From Tillandsia leiboldiana (taxonomy: Eukaryota; Streptophyta; Magnoliopsida; Poales; Bromeliaceae), in NCBI GenBank assembly GCA_029204045.2, contig CM055076.1, positions 23,226,743-23,290,742 of the forward strand: a DNA stretch of 64,000 nt, in the 5' to 3' direction. This document shows positions 10,885-21,899 of the stretch, piece by piece. Position 1 is the stretch's first letter, and each line of letters opens with the position of its first letter. The position numbers were made by a program, and so were the translations under genes. The notes beneath the pieces are model-generated. The model made no database searches, was not told the DNA's origin, and saw only the letters and a program-made list of their open reading frames with translations.

Positions 10885-13800
10885 CCAACAATAGGTGTTT
10901 CCCATCACGGGTCATGGGAGAAGCTACACGGGGATCGGGGTCACAATAAACCTGGCTGACATACTCCGGCACCCTCGGGCACTAACCTGGGAGTCAACAC
11001 TCCGACACCCTTGGGCACTAACCTGGGAGTCACGGGTCATACACAAGACCATTTTACCGGTAAAGAACATCCACACGGGTAGCTACTCCGCTGATGTTCG
11101 TGAAGTATAGCAGTGCGGGCGATCATCATGCAAATGCTCAAGCTCACGGTCCACAAACCGAGTAATCGGCAACAAGCCGGGAAAATCCCAAAAAGGATGC
11201 AATGCAGAATAGCCAACTGAATATCAACTCATGGTAATCGGCAACAAGCCGGGAAAATCCCAACAGGGATGCAATGCAGAATAGCCAACTGAATCTCAAC
11301 TCATGGTAATCGGCAACAAGCCAGAAAAACCCCAACAGGGATGCAATGGCAAAAGCCAACTATATCTCAATCATATGCAGAATATAATCAACAACTACTA
11401 TAACATGGATCAGGATATACTGATAATCAATAAGGTGTGCAAAACTAGCTAATGACCAAGCAGGCATGGAAATGTCCAGAATAATGTCATAATTGGAAGC
11501 AACTAAGATCAATCATGTAAGGCATCATATAATCAGATAACTGATAAGGATCATAAATCAGGCATATAGCAGTATAAAACTGTTCAAAAGGAACGAAAGC
11601 TCAAATATACAATAGGCTACAAGAACAGGGGTCCAACCAATACTATACCCCAGAGGGCCGAACTGATAAAACCCGGACCGAAGATAAACCCACCTGTCGT
11701 TTGCAGGCGACTGAGTACACAGACGGTATGCTCGAAGGCTAGAGCCGAACCGTGCCAACCTGAATCATGAACACTGATCAGGAAAACTCACACACTCAAA
11801 CAATTGACTCTCTAATCCACTAAATCTGGATCTTTTCCAGATTTACGCGACTTGCCGGAAATCCGCCGTTCGACCCACTTTGGCCCGAACAACATCTTCA
11901 AATTTCTGAATTTGACGAAACCTGACGTGCAGCCTCGGGACACTAAAACACTAATATCTGTCAGTTAATATTGCTAAACTGAACATTTTTTTTCAATTGT
12001 TGGTATAATTACCAAAATACCCCACCCGAAAATTCCATTTAAATTTCCGGGAGACACGGCTTTGACCCGTTGCCGCTGGCTTAACCTGATTCTACTGGGA
12101 CTCAACAGACAGCTAGGCGGAACCGTCGCAATTTTCCAAACTGCGCGATCGCCACCGGGGCGCCGTTAAACCGACGATTTTGCCGATTTACGGACTGATA
12201 ACCAATTTCCGCTCAACGAGAGCCAACGGATCACTAGCAAAAAGCTTAGAGATTATATACACACACTGTCCAAGATAGCACGTGAGGCTACAATTGCATT
12301 TTGACCCCTAGGGTTTCCAGAAATCACACTTTTATAGCAATTTGAGAGCCGTTTTCGCTCATTCTAACTATCGGAGCGTCATTTTAACGAACCGTCACCT
12401 CTAGTAGGTGACCCTCGACTTGCTGGACACCGTGCTCACCATTTGCCAGCAGCACATTTGAAACTCGGGTCACCATGCACCCTTGGTTGGCCGGAAACCA
12501 AGGTTGAAGATGAAGCTCGGATGACCAACAATGGTGTTTTTCCACTTATTGGTTCTGGGCCTCAAACAAATGCACCATCAGGTGCAACTTCTCCCTACGA
12601 ACTCACCTGTACCCATGCCCGGCGACAGGACACGGCGGAGGCGGCGGCGAAGCAATCTCGCCATTGTTGAGCTCGAGCTCGACCGTTAATGGCGGATCTC
12701 CCACCAGGCTGCATGGGCTCCATAAAAGAGCATAGATGGTACCCTCTTGGTCCCAGAAAACTTCTCGGCCATGCCCTCCCCATCGGCGACGGCTGGAAAG
12801 CCAGCCACCAAAGCTTGAGCCCGATCTCGGGTCATCCATGGCACCCCCGTATTTGGGCTGCATGGATGCCATGAAAGGGGATGGTTGGACTCCTCTCACT
12901 CCCAGGAAGCTTCCCGGCCACTTGGCCGGAGGTGGGGAGCCTCCCCAGCGCCGGAGCAATAAGCTCGGCCAAGGTGCATAATACAAAAAATTTAGGGTTT
13001 CAATTTTTTTGTAACAGATACTTGATCAAACTCCACCGATTTTGGTGGAGATGATCCTCTAGTACTACAGTTTATTCCCATCATCTTTGTTTGGCGTTTG
13101 AGCCCGTGGTTGTGACACACTACCGAGGTGGAGCGTTTTAGATTTCCGGCGAGAACCTTCCTCCCGCTGGCAACCGGGACCACCACAAGGGCTAGGACTC
13201 GACAGGGAGCATCCTTACAACCTATAGAGGCTACTTCCTAAGGTCCTAATGGCTAAGAACCAGAGAGAAGAAGAGACTCACCTCACTGGAGTTGGAGAAG
13301 AAGGTTGCGGGCGGTTCTCCTCCCCCACGTTGCGCAGCCACCCAGCACGCTCGGGCTTGGTCACACGACGCAGGAGAACACTCCAGGAGCCACCCGGAGC
13401 AAGTTGGAGCAACTTTTTTTTTTCTTTTTTTTTCTCTCTTCTCTCCCACTCTCGGGTTGCCTTCAATGGGTGGTGCCTCCTTGGCTATTCCCGCACCCTG
13501 GGTTATGGTGGAGTTATGCTCTGGAGTTAGGAGGTCTCAGGAATGCTTTGGAATCCTACTTGACCCCTCGTGCTCCCTCCATGATGACCAAAAGCCATAT
13601 ATGATTTTAATGCATAGTTTTGTGCAAATTTTGGTTTAGCCCTTCTACAACTAACCTTATGCCTTTAGGTCCTCACTGTAGCTCAGAAATACCACCAGGA
13701 CTCTATACTTTAAGCCCTAAAACCTATGGTCCAAGAAAAGTATAAGTTTTTACAAAAATAACTGATTTTTTAACACTTTTCACGCATTTTGAGACGAACG

Positions 13801-14290
13801 GTTTGTCGAATTGCGAAACGGACTTAGCCACGACGTCCGGCTCATCGAGACCTATCAAATAGTGCCCTTGCTTGTTTGATTTGGTGCTCGAATAAAATCT
13901 CAGGCCATAATATACTGTAGGCTATACTGTAATGCACGTATTTCGATGCACCAGAATCGCCAAACGTGAATTCTGTCAGTGCTATTGCGTTCAGAATGTC
14001 AAAAATAGCTAGAAACGACTACTCATACTGCTATGTTTGAATCATAGATAATGTATCGGCCGATGACCGATCGAGAGAGGACCAAAAATCAGGATTACTA
14101 TTTATTTACTATTCATACTTAAGTTGTGGGCCTCCGTTTTTCGTTACTGATTTGCGAAAGATCCGACCGTCGGATCGAAAACTTATGAACATCAATCTTT
14201 TATGTTTCGACGAGACGGTCGCACTGGTGATCTCAGATTTTCGAGATCAGGCTTCGATCAAAAGTCAATATTTTCGGGCCACAATTACAT
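10885..14290 (-). repeat. Gypsy LTR fragment related to the Gyp-4 LTR (LTR-6)
   Basis: Collinear similarity to the Gyp-4 LTR is visible at several points: the ACCATTTTACCGGTAAAG block and GTGAAGTATAGCAGTGCG (11050-11120), CCGGACCGAAGATAAACCCACC (11675-11700), GCCACGACGTCCGGCTC (13830), AACGACTAC (14020), and GATCCGACCGTCGGATCGAAA (14160). It has no coding region. The left end is cut by LTR-5; the right end fades into the LINE near 14290-14370 without a clean TG...CA edge. It is older and more diverged than the Gyp-4 LTRs. Confidence 0.65.
11162..11377. repeat. 72-bp tandem repeat, three copies
   Basis: Copies start at 11162, 11234 and 11306 with GTAATCGGCAACAAGCC, the third more diverged. 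A single copy of the equivalent segment (GTAGTCGGCAAACCTGCC) is present in each Gyp-4 LTR (49911 and 57299), so this is a local triplication within LTR-6. Confidence 0.85.
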
Positions 14291-14369
14291 TACTAATAAT
14301 CCATTTTTGCCATTTAAATAATCCAAAAAATTACTTAAACTTAGATTTTGGATTTTAAAAATCACGGTT

Positions 14370-16250
14370 ACTAATGTATACACCAACTTAATGTTAAAAC
14401 TAAACCTCGCGTTCCATCTCCATCGTAATTCGTCCGGTCTATTTGCTACTTGGATATTTGTGAGCATCTCCTTAAGATCTCTGATTGTGTGATCACCTCT
14501 CAATGTTCCGGCGCTAACCTCTCTCAAAATTTTTCTCCATCTCCAACCATTAGGGAAAAAATATTTATTAATTGAAACTTCCTTCAATACCACTTTATCG
14601 AATATATTTGGAAAGAGCATCTTCAATGATGCATCACCACACTATCTATTCGACCAAAAATTAATTGACTGCCCTACCCGTTCCCAAGAGAAAAGCACGT
14701 ACCACTTGTGAAGATATCCCTAGTAGATAACACACTTTTCCACCTAGTAGATATCACTTAAATGTTTTCTCCTTTCGTAATATAATGTTCTAATAAGATT
14801 ATTCCATCTTAAATCTTATTCACTGAAAAAACACCACCATCATTTAGAAAGTAAAACAACATTCATTGCAGATAGATCTTTCACTCTCAATCCACCTTTT
14901 TTCTTATCCTTACATACAGTTTCCCACGCTACCATGCGCGCTCCGATCTTAGCATCTACTCCACTTTTCTAGAAAAAATCTCTTCGCAGTGTCTCAATCC
15001 ATTTGATAACCCATTTCGGTGCCTTGAAGACAGAGAAAAAATGGAGTGGCCAGTTAGTTAGTATTAAATTCACCAACGTTAGTCTACCTTCTATAGACAA
15101 TAATTTTGCTTGCCATCCATCTATCCTCCTTTGGATCTTATCAATGATCCCTACCCAGTCCTCTCTGCGTAAGGCTTTGTTAGATAATGGTAATCTAAGA
15201 TATTTAGTTAGAAAATGCCCCACCCTACACTCCAGATAGTTGGCAAGGCTAGTATCCTTCCCGTGTATTCTTCCTAAATAGAACAGTTCGATTTTCTCTT
15301 TATTAACTTTCACCCATGATGCCTACTTGAATAGGTCCCATATGAAACGTATGTTCTTCAAATACTTCTTCTTCGCCTCACAAAAAAAAGAGAGTGCCGT
15401 CCGTATATTGGATAAGTGTCACCACACAATCTTTAAATGGTCCAATCCCCTTGATCAGATCGTGCAAGTTGGCCCTTTCCATCATTCTAGCTAAGCAGTC
15501 AGCAACTAGAAGAAAAAGATATGAGGATAATGGATCGCCCTGCCTTACTCCCTTTTTTGTTTTGATCCAATTGGAAGTCTCGCCATTAACCATCACAGCT
15601 ACCTTAGCATTACAAATATATTCTTCCACCCATCGACACTATTTAGCATTAAAGCCCAACCATTCCATGATCTTAAATAGGAATGCACAGTTAACCTTGT
15701 CATAAACCTTCTCAAAATCCACCTTCACCCCCAACATCCTCAATATGCTCTTTACATCCCCACGCTACTAATTCACTCGCCGTGACAACGACATTCGAAA
15801 GTAGTCTACCTTTGAGAAATGCTGATTGGGAAGAGGAGATAAAATCTTGTATAACTCCTTTGAGTCTGTCCGCTAATACCTTGGATATTATTTTTTGTAA
15901 CCCATTCAATAGACTAATCGGCAGAAAGTTATTGGCACGAACCGCACCTTCCTTTTTAGGGATCAAACAAAGGTATAAGAAGTCAATAGGGCGAGTGGAG
16001 ATATGATTTTCATACAGCTCAAGAAAAATTTTGAACACGTCATCTTTGATCACATCCTAAAAATTCTGATAGAAGCTCAAAGGGAAACCGTCTGAACCCG
16101 ACGCCTTGTCCCCTTATAGCTCAAAAGCAGCTTTCTTAATTTCTTCCAAGGTAAAGGGAGTTGTCAACTATTTCGGATTTGAGACTCGTCTAGTTTGGAA
16201 AAGTTCACTCCAATCTCCATTCACAGTTGAATCGTAGTCCTCTGACACTG
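14370..16250 (-). pseudogene. L1-type LINE reverse transcriptase remnant
   Basis: Minus-strand pieces in broken frames spell a plant LINE RT in order: GDKASGSDGFP near 16110; PISLLNGLQKIISKVLADRLK at 15850-15930; QSAFLKGR; KKGVRQGDPLSSYLFLLVADCLARM at 15480-15560; then the post-RT region GRLTLVNLILTNWPLHFFSVFKAP at 15000-15100 and a WRWNARFSF piece at 14400-14430. The catalytic FADD box reads YTDG here, so it is dead. Stops and frameshifts separate the pieces. The N terminus with its endonuclease is missing, replaced by the Gyp-1 LTR at about 16260, and no 3' poly(A) tract is visible. Confidence 0.85.
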
Positions 16251-16260
16251 TCCTTGGAAT

Positions 16261-16791
16261 TGATGAATGAAGCCATTACTCACTTAATAAATGCTAGTTT
16301 TGAAATAAGTATGTCATTTAGTTTTGCTATAAATTATATTTTTGTTTTTTTATGAAATTATGTGTCTTTTAGTATTCATAAAAATGTCTTTTAATATTTC
16401 TAAAAGTATTTTTTATATTTTCTATAAAATTTATGAGTGAGTTAATGTGTAGGGATATTGAAAGGTCCTTTGAGAGGCTATATATATGTAATAATTTATA
16501 ATGAAAGAAACAAGTTAAGTTGAGTTGAATTTTCTACTTTCATTTGAGAAGAAGGATTTTTTCTTATTTTGCTCCGATCTTCTAGATGGATTTTCTGTGA
16601 GAGAAGAGTGTTACTTGATCGCTGCAGTTAGTGGAGTCCTTGCGGTGGCAAGTGTTACTCAACCATTGCGTTGGTGGATTCCGCGTAGTGGTGAGTGTGC
16701 TCAAGTTCGACGGGGTGGATTCTACGGCGGGCCGAGTGTTTATCGGTTTGTTTTTATCCTATTTCCGCGCCCCCTCTAAGTTCCGGCGTCA
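16261..16791 (+). repeat. Gyp-1 5' LTR (about 531 bp)
   Basis: The right edge is set by the primer site at 16795. The left edge, TGATGAATGAAGCC, is inferred from the end of LINE homology at 16260. It contains a TATA-like GCTATATATATG at about 16478-16488. The 3' LTR is not in the window, so the boundaries cannot be confirmed by pairing. Confidence 0.6.
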
Positions 16792-16794
16792 AAT

Positions 16795-16806
16795 TGGTAC
16801 CAGAGC
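16795..16806 (+). other. Gyp-1 primer binding site (degenerate iMet)
   Basis: TGGTACCAGAGC differs by one base from the iMet-complementary TGGTATCAGAGC and lies 3 bp after the putative LTR end and 11 bp before the gag ATG at 16818. Confidence 0.8.
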
Positions 16807-16817
16807 CTTGGCTTAAG

Positions 16818-17994
16818 ATGGCTAACAACCATAGGCGTGGTCCACGCATGGAGGATGCCCCCAACGAGTGAGCGTGATTTACAGGATGTTGAGAGGGAAG
16901 ATGACTTGCGGAGACAAGTGCGACTTCTTGAAGAGCGACTTGTTCGCTTCGAAGCTTTGGAACATGACAATTCTAGTCATGGTTCAGAGCAAGAAGACGA
17001 CGAGAATATCAACCCTTTTCATAACGCTCGTGGATGGGTGCCTAGTGAGGAAGGTTCTCTACATCGACAACCTCGGAGGAACCAAGAGTTCCGCCGGGAC
17101 CTCGGCATCAAAGTAAATATCCCTAAGTTTGAAGGAAGGATGCAAAACGATGAGTTCATTGATTGGTTTCATACGGTGGAGCGGGTCTTTGAATATAAAG
17201 ATGTATCCGAGCACTACAAAGTAAAGCTTGTGGCTATCAAGCTTAAAAAGCATGCATCTATTTGGTGGGAGCAACTCAAAGTTCGACGAGCTCGCGAAGA
17301 AAAATAAAAAATACAAACTTGGGAGAAAATGAAGAAATAACTCAAGAAGTTTTTACCAGAACACTATATGCAAGATGCTTTTCTCAACGCCTGAAACAAT
17401 ATAATCGCTCCGTCGAGGAGTACTTGGAGGAGTTTGATCATCTTATGATGCGATGCGGCATTTATGAACTGGAAGAGCAAACCATCGCTCGTTACCTTGG
17501 TGGGTTTCGTCATGAGATTTTCAACATCGTCGACCTTCAACCTTATTGGGCATACAACAACGTTTACAAGCTTGCGATTAAGGCGGAGAGGCAACTCAAG
17601 CCAAAGGATGAACGCCAACCATATAGTGCCAGTAGTACTCGACACATAGGCTGTGAGAACACTTATAACCGGGAGAGTGCTTCTAAAGCTTCTAAGACCA
17701 TATCTCGAAAGTCCTACCCAAAGCAAGAGGCGGTGGCTACTTCCAGTCGTCCTAGTTCTTCCAACTCCAACCCGCGGTGATGCTATAAATGTCAAGGCCT
17801 CAGAAATATTGCCTCTGAATGTCCGAATAGGAGAATTGTTACTCTCATAGAGGAGACACTTGATGTAGAGAAAGGTCTCGAAACTACTTCACCTGTGTAT
17901 GATGAAGAGGTGGAAGAAGAAGATGAAGTCACATATGGCGACGGAGGTGAGGCTCTTGTCATTCGACGAGCTTTAAGTGCTACACCCGTTAAGA
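16818..17994 (+). pseudogene. Gyp-1 gag
   Basis: Gypsy Gag relic. The ATG at 16818 opens MANNHRRGPRMEDAP, a frameshift near 16860 moves to the DLQDVEREDDLRRQ frame, and the retrotransposon-gag core follows (NIPKFEGRMQNDEFIDWFHTV, KLVAIKLKKHASIWWEQLK). Two TAA stops (17305 and about 17338) and a frameshift near 17385 interrupt the core before YNRSVEEYLEEFDHLMMRC and EEQTIARYLGGF. A TGA at 17778 precedes the zinc knuckle CYKCQGLRNIASEC (17781-17822), where Asn replaces the zinc-binding His. Homology stops near ATPVK (17994), at the junction with the inserted chromovirus piece. Clearly inactive. Confidence 0.85.
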
Positions 17995-18392
17995 TGGTAT
18001 CAGAGCATAAAGGCACCAATCACGTAGTTTGCATACCTTTGAGTTCCATTAATGACTAAACATCCACGGTATCTTACTTCATGCAAATATCTAGTGTAAT
18101 TGACAAGGTCCCCCGATTACATGAGTTGGTGGTTTTAAGTTTTGTGTTATTTGTTATGCCTTTCTTTTCATATTTGTTTTGATTGATTGACCGGTTATTA
18201 GATATGGTTGATTGCTAATCCCTTGCGACGTGTACAGAGTATGGCACACACTCGATCTTCAGGTGAGGGTAGAGGAGATGAGGGAGTGAGGCCGACAGCC
18301 GCCGAGGCTACTACAGCCAGGGAGGACCAGTTGATTCAGCAACAAGTTCGGGATTTATCGGGGCAACTAGCGGCGCTCACCGATGTTGTACA

Positions 18393-18547
18393 TGTGACTC
18401 CCCCAATAGTCCCACATCGGATGCGAATGTGGATATGTTTGGATATATAAGAGGATATGGACACTAGTAATAATAACTGGGCTTAAGCATTTTGGGTTGT
18501 GGTTTGGGCCCAACGAGTTATTATTGCTAGTGGACCGGGTCGTCACA
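18393..18547. mobile_element. Solo TRIM-like LTR, 155 bp
   Basis: A 155-bp segment starting TGTGACTCCCCC and ending GGTCGTCACA interrupts the gag linker. It is flanked by a perfect 5-bp duplication GTACA (18388-18392 and 18548-18552). It contains TCCCACATCGG, seen in several plant TRIM LTRs, and a TATATAAG box at about 18445. No internal domain remains, so it is best read as a solo LTR. Confidence 0.85.
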
Positions 18548-18562
18548 GTACAGCAGATAGCT

Positions 18563-19078
18563 CGCGAGACGGCAACGTTGGTTACTGCTACATTGACTCC
18601 TGCTCCAGGACCGGTCCCGTCTGAGGCGCCAACGCCGGTGACAGGCGATGAGGATACTCTTCCGGTAGACACTACGACAACAAGGGCATCGGGACCCCCG
18701 GATGTCCCTTCTCCGGTAGCTCAGGGATCTAGCCCGCGAGACGGCAACGTTGGTTACTGCTACATTGACTCCTGCTCCAGGACCGGTCCCGTCTGAGGCG
18801 CCAACGCCGGCGACAGGCGGTGAGGATACTCTTCCGGTAGACACTACGACAACAAGGGCATCGGGACCCCCGGATGTCCCTTCTCCGGTAGCTCAGGGAT
18901 CTAGCCCGCGAGACGGCAACGTTGGTTACTGCTACATTGACTCCTGCTCCAGGACCGGTCCCGTCTGAGGCGCCAACGCCGGCGACAGGCGGTGAGGATA
19001 CTCTTCCGGTAGACACTACGACAACAAGGGCATCGGGACCCCCGGTTGTCCATTCTCCAGTAGCTCAGGGATCGAGGC
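18563..19078 (+). repeat. 172-bp tandem triplication in a gag linker
   Basis: Copies start at 18563, 18735 and 18907 with CGCGAGACGGCAACG and are nearly identical. The unit encodes the Pro/Thr/Ser-rich linker between the N-terminal helix and Gag core. 172 is not a multiple of three, so each added copy shifts the frame. Confidence 0.92.
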
Positions 19079-19983
19079 CGGGAGCTGCAGTCGGGGATCC
19101 GGTGAGGAGTGCGAGCGCCACACCTTCCCCCACTCAGTCCGCGGCCGTGGCCGGTAGGGATCCGGCGGTGTAGCCAGAGCGGGCTAGGGTGAGGGCGAGC
19201 TTGGCAAAATTCTGAAAGTACAAGCCACCCGTCTTTGAGGGTGAGACGACTGATCCATGGGTAGTGGAGAAGTGGGTGGACACTATGGAGAAGCTATTTG
19301 AGGATCTCATCATGGAGGAGGACGAGCGAGTTCCTCGATCTAGCAGTTCACTTTTTGGAGAGCACAACCCGGATCTGGTGGAAGACTGAGCGACCTACTA
19401 ACGACACTTCCTTTCCTTCGTGGTCTACTTTCAGGGAGATGTTATTTGGAGCCTTCTTCTCGGATAGCATGAAATAGAAGCTTGAGGACGATTTAAAGAC
19501 AATCAAGTAGGGTAGCCGGCCAGTGATGGAATATCAAAGGGAGTTTGTGAGACTGGCTAACTGCGTTCCTTTTGTGATTCGGGACAAGTTTCATAAGGTT
19601 CATCTCTTTATTGATGGATTGAGAGAGAGACAAGAGAATCCTAGTTTTCGAAAATTGTAACAAAAGAGAACATCGTCTTCTTCCTCGAAGGGTTCATCGG
19701 AGATCGGGAGCGGGAATCGGCATCGTTGGGTGGCTACGGAGGAGGGAGCACCAACCTTACGGGAGACCGGAGAGTGGAGGACGGGGCCGGGCATCGTACC
19801 GTCACCTTCACCGACTAAATGGTGTGTTGTGGGTTTTTCGTTATCTCTTGTAGAGATTCGGTAGTGTTTTCGAGATTCTTGTCGGGTTCTTTATGGTGTT
19901 GGGTGAAACGAATGTTATGTGCAAAGTGGTGCCAACACCGTCGAGGTGGACGGGAGGTCGCCGCCGCCGTCGATGTAGGCCGG

Positions 19984-20514
19984 TGCATTTCTCATGGCAA
20001 GGTATGCAATGTTATTATAGATGGGGGTAGTTGTGAAAATATGATTTCTACTACTATGGTAGAGAAGTTACAACTTCGTGTAGAGAAACATCCCCAGCCA
20101 TATAAACTCTCATGGCTTAAGAAAGGAAATGATGTGAAAGGAGAGAAAAGGTGTTTGGTTGACTTTTCTATTGGTAAAAATTATAAGGATGAAGTGTGGT
20201 GTGACGTCATCCCTATGGATGCATGTCACTTACTTCTTTGGCGTCCTTGGCAATATGATAGGAAGGTCACGCATGATGCCTTTAAGAACACTTGTACATT
20301 TACCAAGGATGGGGTTAAAATCACACTAGGTCCTTCCAACCCTGAGCATTTATCCAAACTTTCTACAAGAGAGGATAAAAGCTTGTACTCTAAGTCACTG
20401 TTTCTTGAGGAGCTGTCAGAATCTAGTGAGGCATATGCTTTACTTCTTGTGGAGGAAAATAAAATGAAAAATGAAATACCTCCTATTATCTTACCACTTA
20501 TTCATGAGTTTAAA
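19984..20514 (+). pseudogene. Gyp-1 aspartic protease region
   Basis: The frame reads SHGKVCNVIIDGGSCENMIS, with the DGGS active-site loop, then MVEKLQLRVEKHPQPYKLSWL, VDFSIGKNYKDEVWCDV, the second conserved block MDACHLLLWRPWQYDRKVTHD (usually LLLGRPW, here Trp for Gly) and the post-protease TLGPSNPEHLSKL. It would cleave the polyprotein. The frame is open from about 19819 to 20538, but the first part belongs to the inserted fragment. It runs straight into the Gyp-2 target site at 20510-20514; the protease-RT linker continues after 30841. Confidence 0.8.
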
Positions 20515-21899
20515 TGTCACGCCCCCGGGGGTTTTTGAGTCTATCAAGCGGAATTTCGTGTGTCTCTTTTTTTTTCCTGAACAAGGTACATTAAACCTCA
20601 TCCCCGGTGCGTGCCAGACCGCCACATACACAAAATTCTCCCTGTCCGCGGACAGAGTCTCCTTTGTATATGCACGGCGTCTCATTTACAACAACATACA
20701 ACAATCATCAACCATCAACCATACAATAGACATTCAACATCAAGCGGAATATTAAAGCGGCATCAATGTTTAGAAAGGATAAAGCCAGCAATTGCAAAAC
20801 CCGTGCCCACACGACACTTCGTTTTGAGAAAACCCTTTTCGAAATCATTTGATTTATCATGAAACCAAGCCGCATAAGAAACATCATCAGAAGAACCAAA
20901 CTATAAAAGTACAACTCATCCACAGTGCCAAGTAATACATGTCCACGAATATTTCTACTCACAAGCAAATTAACTAACATGCGTAAAAGAGATGAGATAA
21001 TGATAATAACCAAGCGTTCTGACTACGGTCCTCGCGACGCAGTCTCAACAATCTCCCGGGTAACGCCCCTCGTAGCGCCTGTCACGGAGTGGGTAAAGTC
21101 AGTGACAAACAAAGTAGATGTCTAACAACATTAAGGAATAAGGAGCAAACCGGAAACATCGAAACCATTTCGCTAAAAACCCTGCACATATTAAGCTGGG
21201 CCCCGACCCCAGATTTATCAATTTAATTGGGCACCAACCCCAGAATGTTTATCGGAGAGACCAAAGTCTCCCCTCGTGCGCAAGCACTCCTTTGATGCAT
21301 TTAACCCCTTCCACGGTGCTGGTGTGCTATTCCCAGCGGGCGCGAAGGGGTCCCCACGGCTCCCACCCCTTTGTGAGGAACACGGGTCATACAAGACCAC
21401 TCTTCCGGAAAAGTACACCCATGCGGAGGCCAATCCGCCTGTGTACGTGCAGCATCCCAAAACGGTTTTTGCCGAGATCGGCGTGTCATGAACATTGCGA
21501 CCGCAGCCGCTTCAATTGTTAGATAATAACACAATTATGCGAAAGGTTAAACTGTCCATCTACTTTGTTAGATAAATTGAGAGCACTTTAATGACGATAG
21601 ATGCACTTACTGCACTGGTTGTATTTACAGCAACCGTACCTACCTATTTGGAGAGAGATCGGAACACTCGAATCTTTCGCGCACCCCCGCTGCGCGTCTG
21701 GACCTAAAGAAAGTCCGCAAGGATAACTATAGTTAAAAGCATGTACTTACATCTGAAAACATAAGACCCAATTTACTCATTTGTTTTTGACAGAAAAGTC
21801 CAACATTGTCCGGTTGACGAAACGGAATTCCCGAGCCGCCGTCGCCGTCTGCCGGAGCCCCGCGCGGTTCAGAACCGCGCGGCGTATCTCCGCGGACGA

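Larger units (their letters stand above)
18241..19810 (+). pseudogene. Chromovirus gag remnant in the Gyp-1 insert
   Basis: Opens MAHTRSSGEGRGDEGVRPTA and continues with QQVRDLSGQLAALTD, matching the Gyp-2 Gag start (MARTRSS, QLREMAGQLATLTE). After the TRIM insertion and a repeated Pro/Thr-rich linker, the Gag core appears: PPVFEGETTDPWVVEKWVD (19226-19283), MEKLFEDLIMEE, RIWWKT-like text in another frame, FREMLFGAFFSDSM, MEYQREFVRLANCVPFVIRD. TAG/TGA stops at about 19170, 19222, 19387, 19477 and 19508, and frameshifts, make it non-coding. Its relation to Gyp-2 is clear; its own pol is absent. Confidence 0.85.
17995..19983 (+). mobile_element. LTR-less chromovirus gag fragment inserted in Gyp-1
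   Basis: The segment begins exactly with a perfect primer site, TGGTATCAGAGC (17995-18006), and runs collinearly with the Gyp-2 internal region: PBS to gag ATG is 246 bp here (ATG at 18241) and about 215 bp in Gyp-2. No LTR adjoins the primer site; Gyp-1 gag sequence does. Gyp-1 homology resumes near 19983. It is interrupted by a TRIM-like LTR (18393-18547) and carries a 172-bp triplication. The left edge is well supported; the right edge is approximate. Confidence 0.7.

Noticed and set aside
12443..13639. ORFs of 60-127 aa suggesting a small host gene
   Set aside because: The region aligns by several motifs with the Gyp-4 LTR, and frames overlap on both strands without a domain.
17995..18057. 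Continuation of a Gyp-1 frame through MVSEHKGTNH
   Set aside because: The codons coincide with a perfect iMet primer site and chromovirus leader; the open frame is fortuitous.
18563..19078. Regular direct repeats that could suggest a CRISPR-like array
   Set aside because: Units are 172 bp head to tail with no spacers and encode a gag linker. The genome is also a plant.
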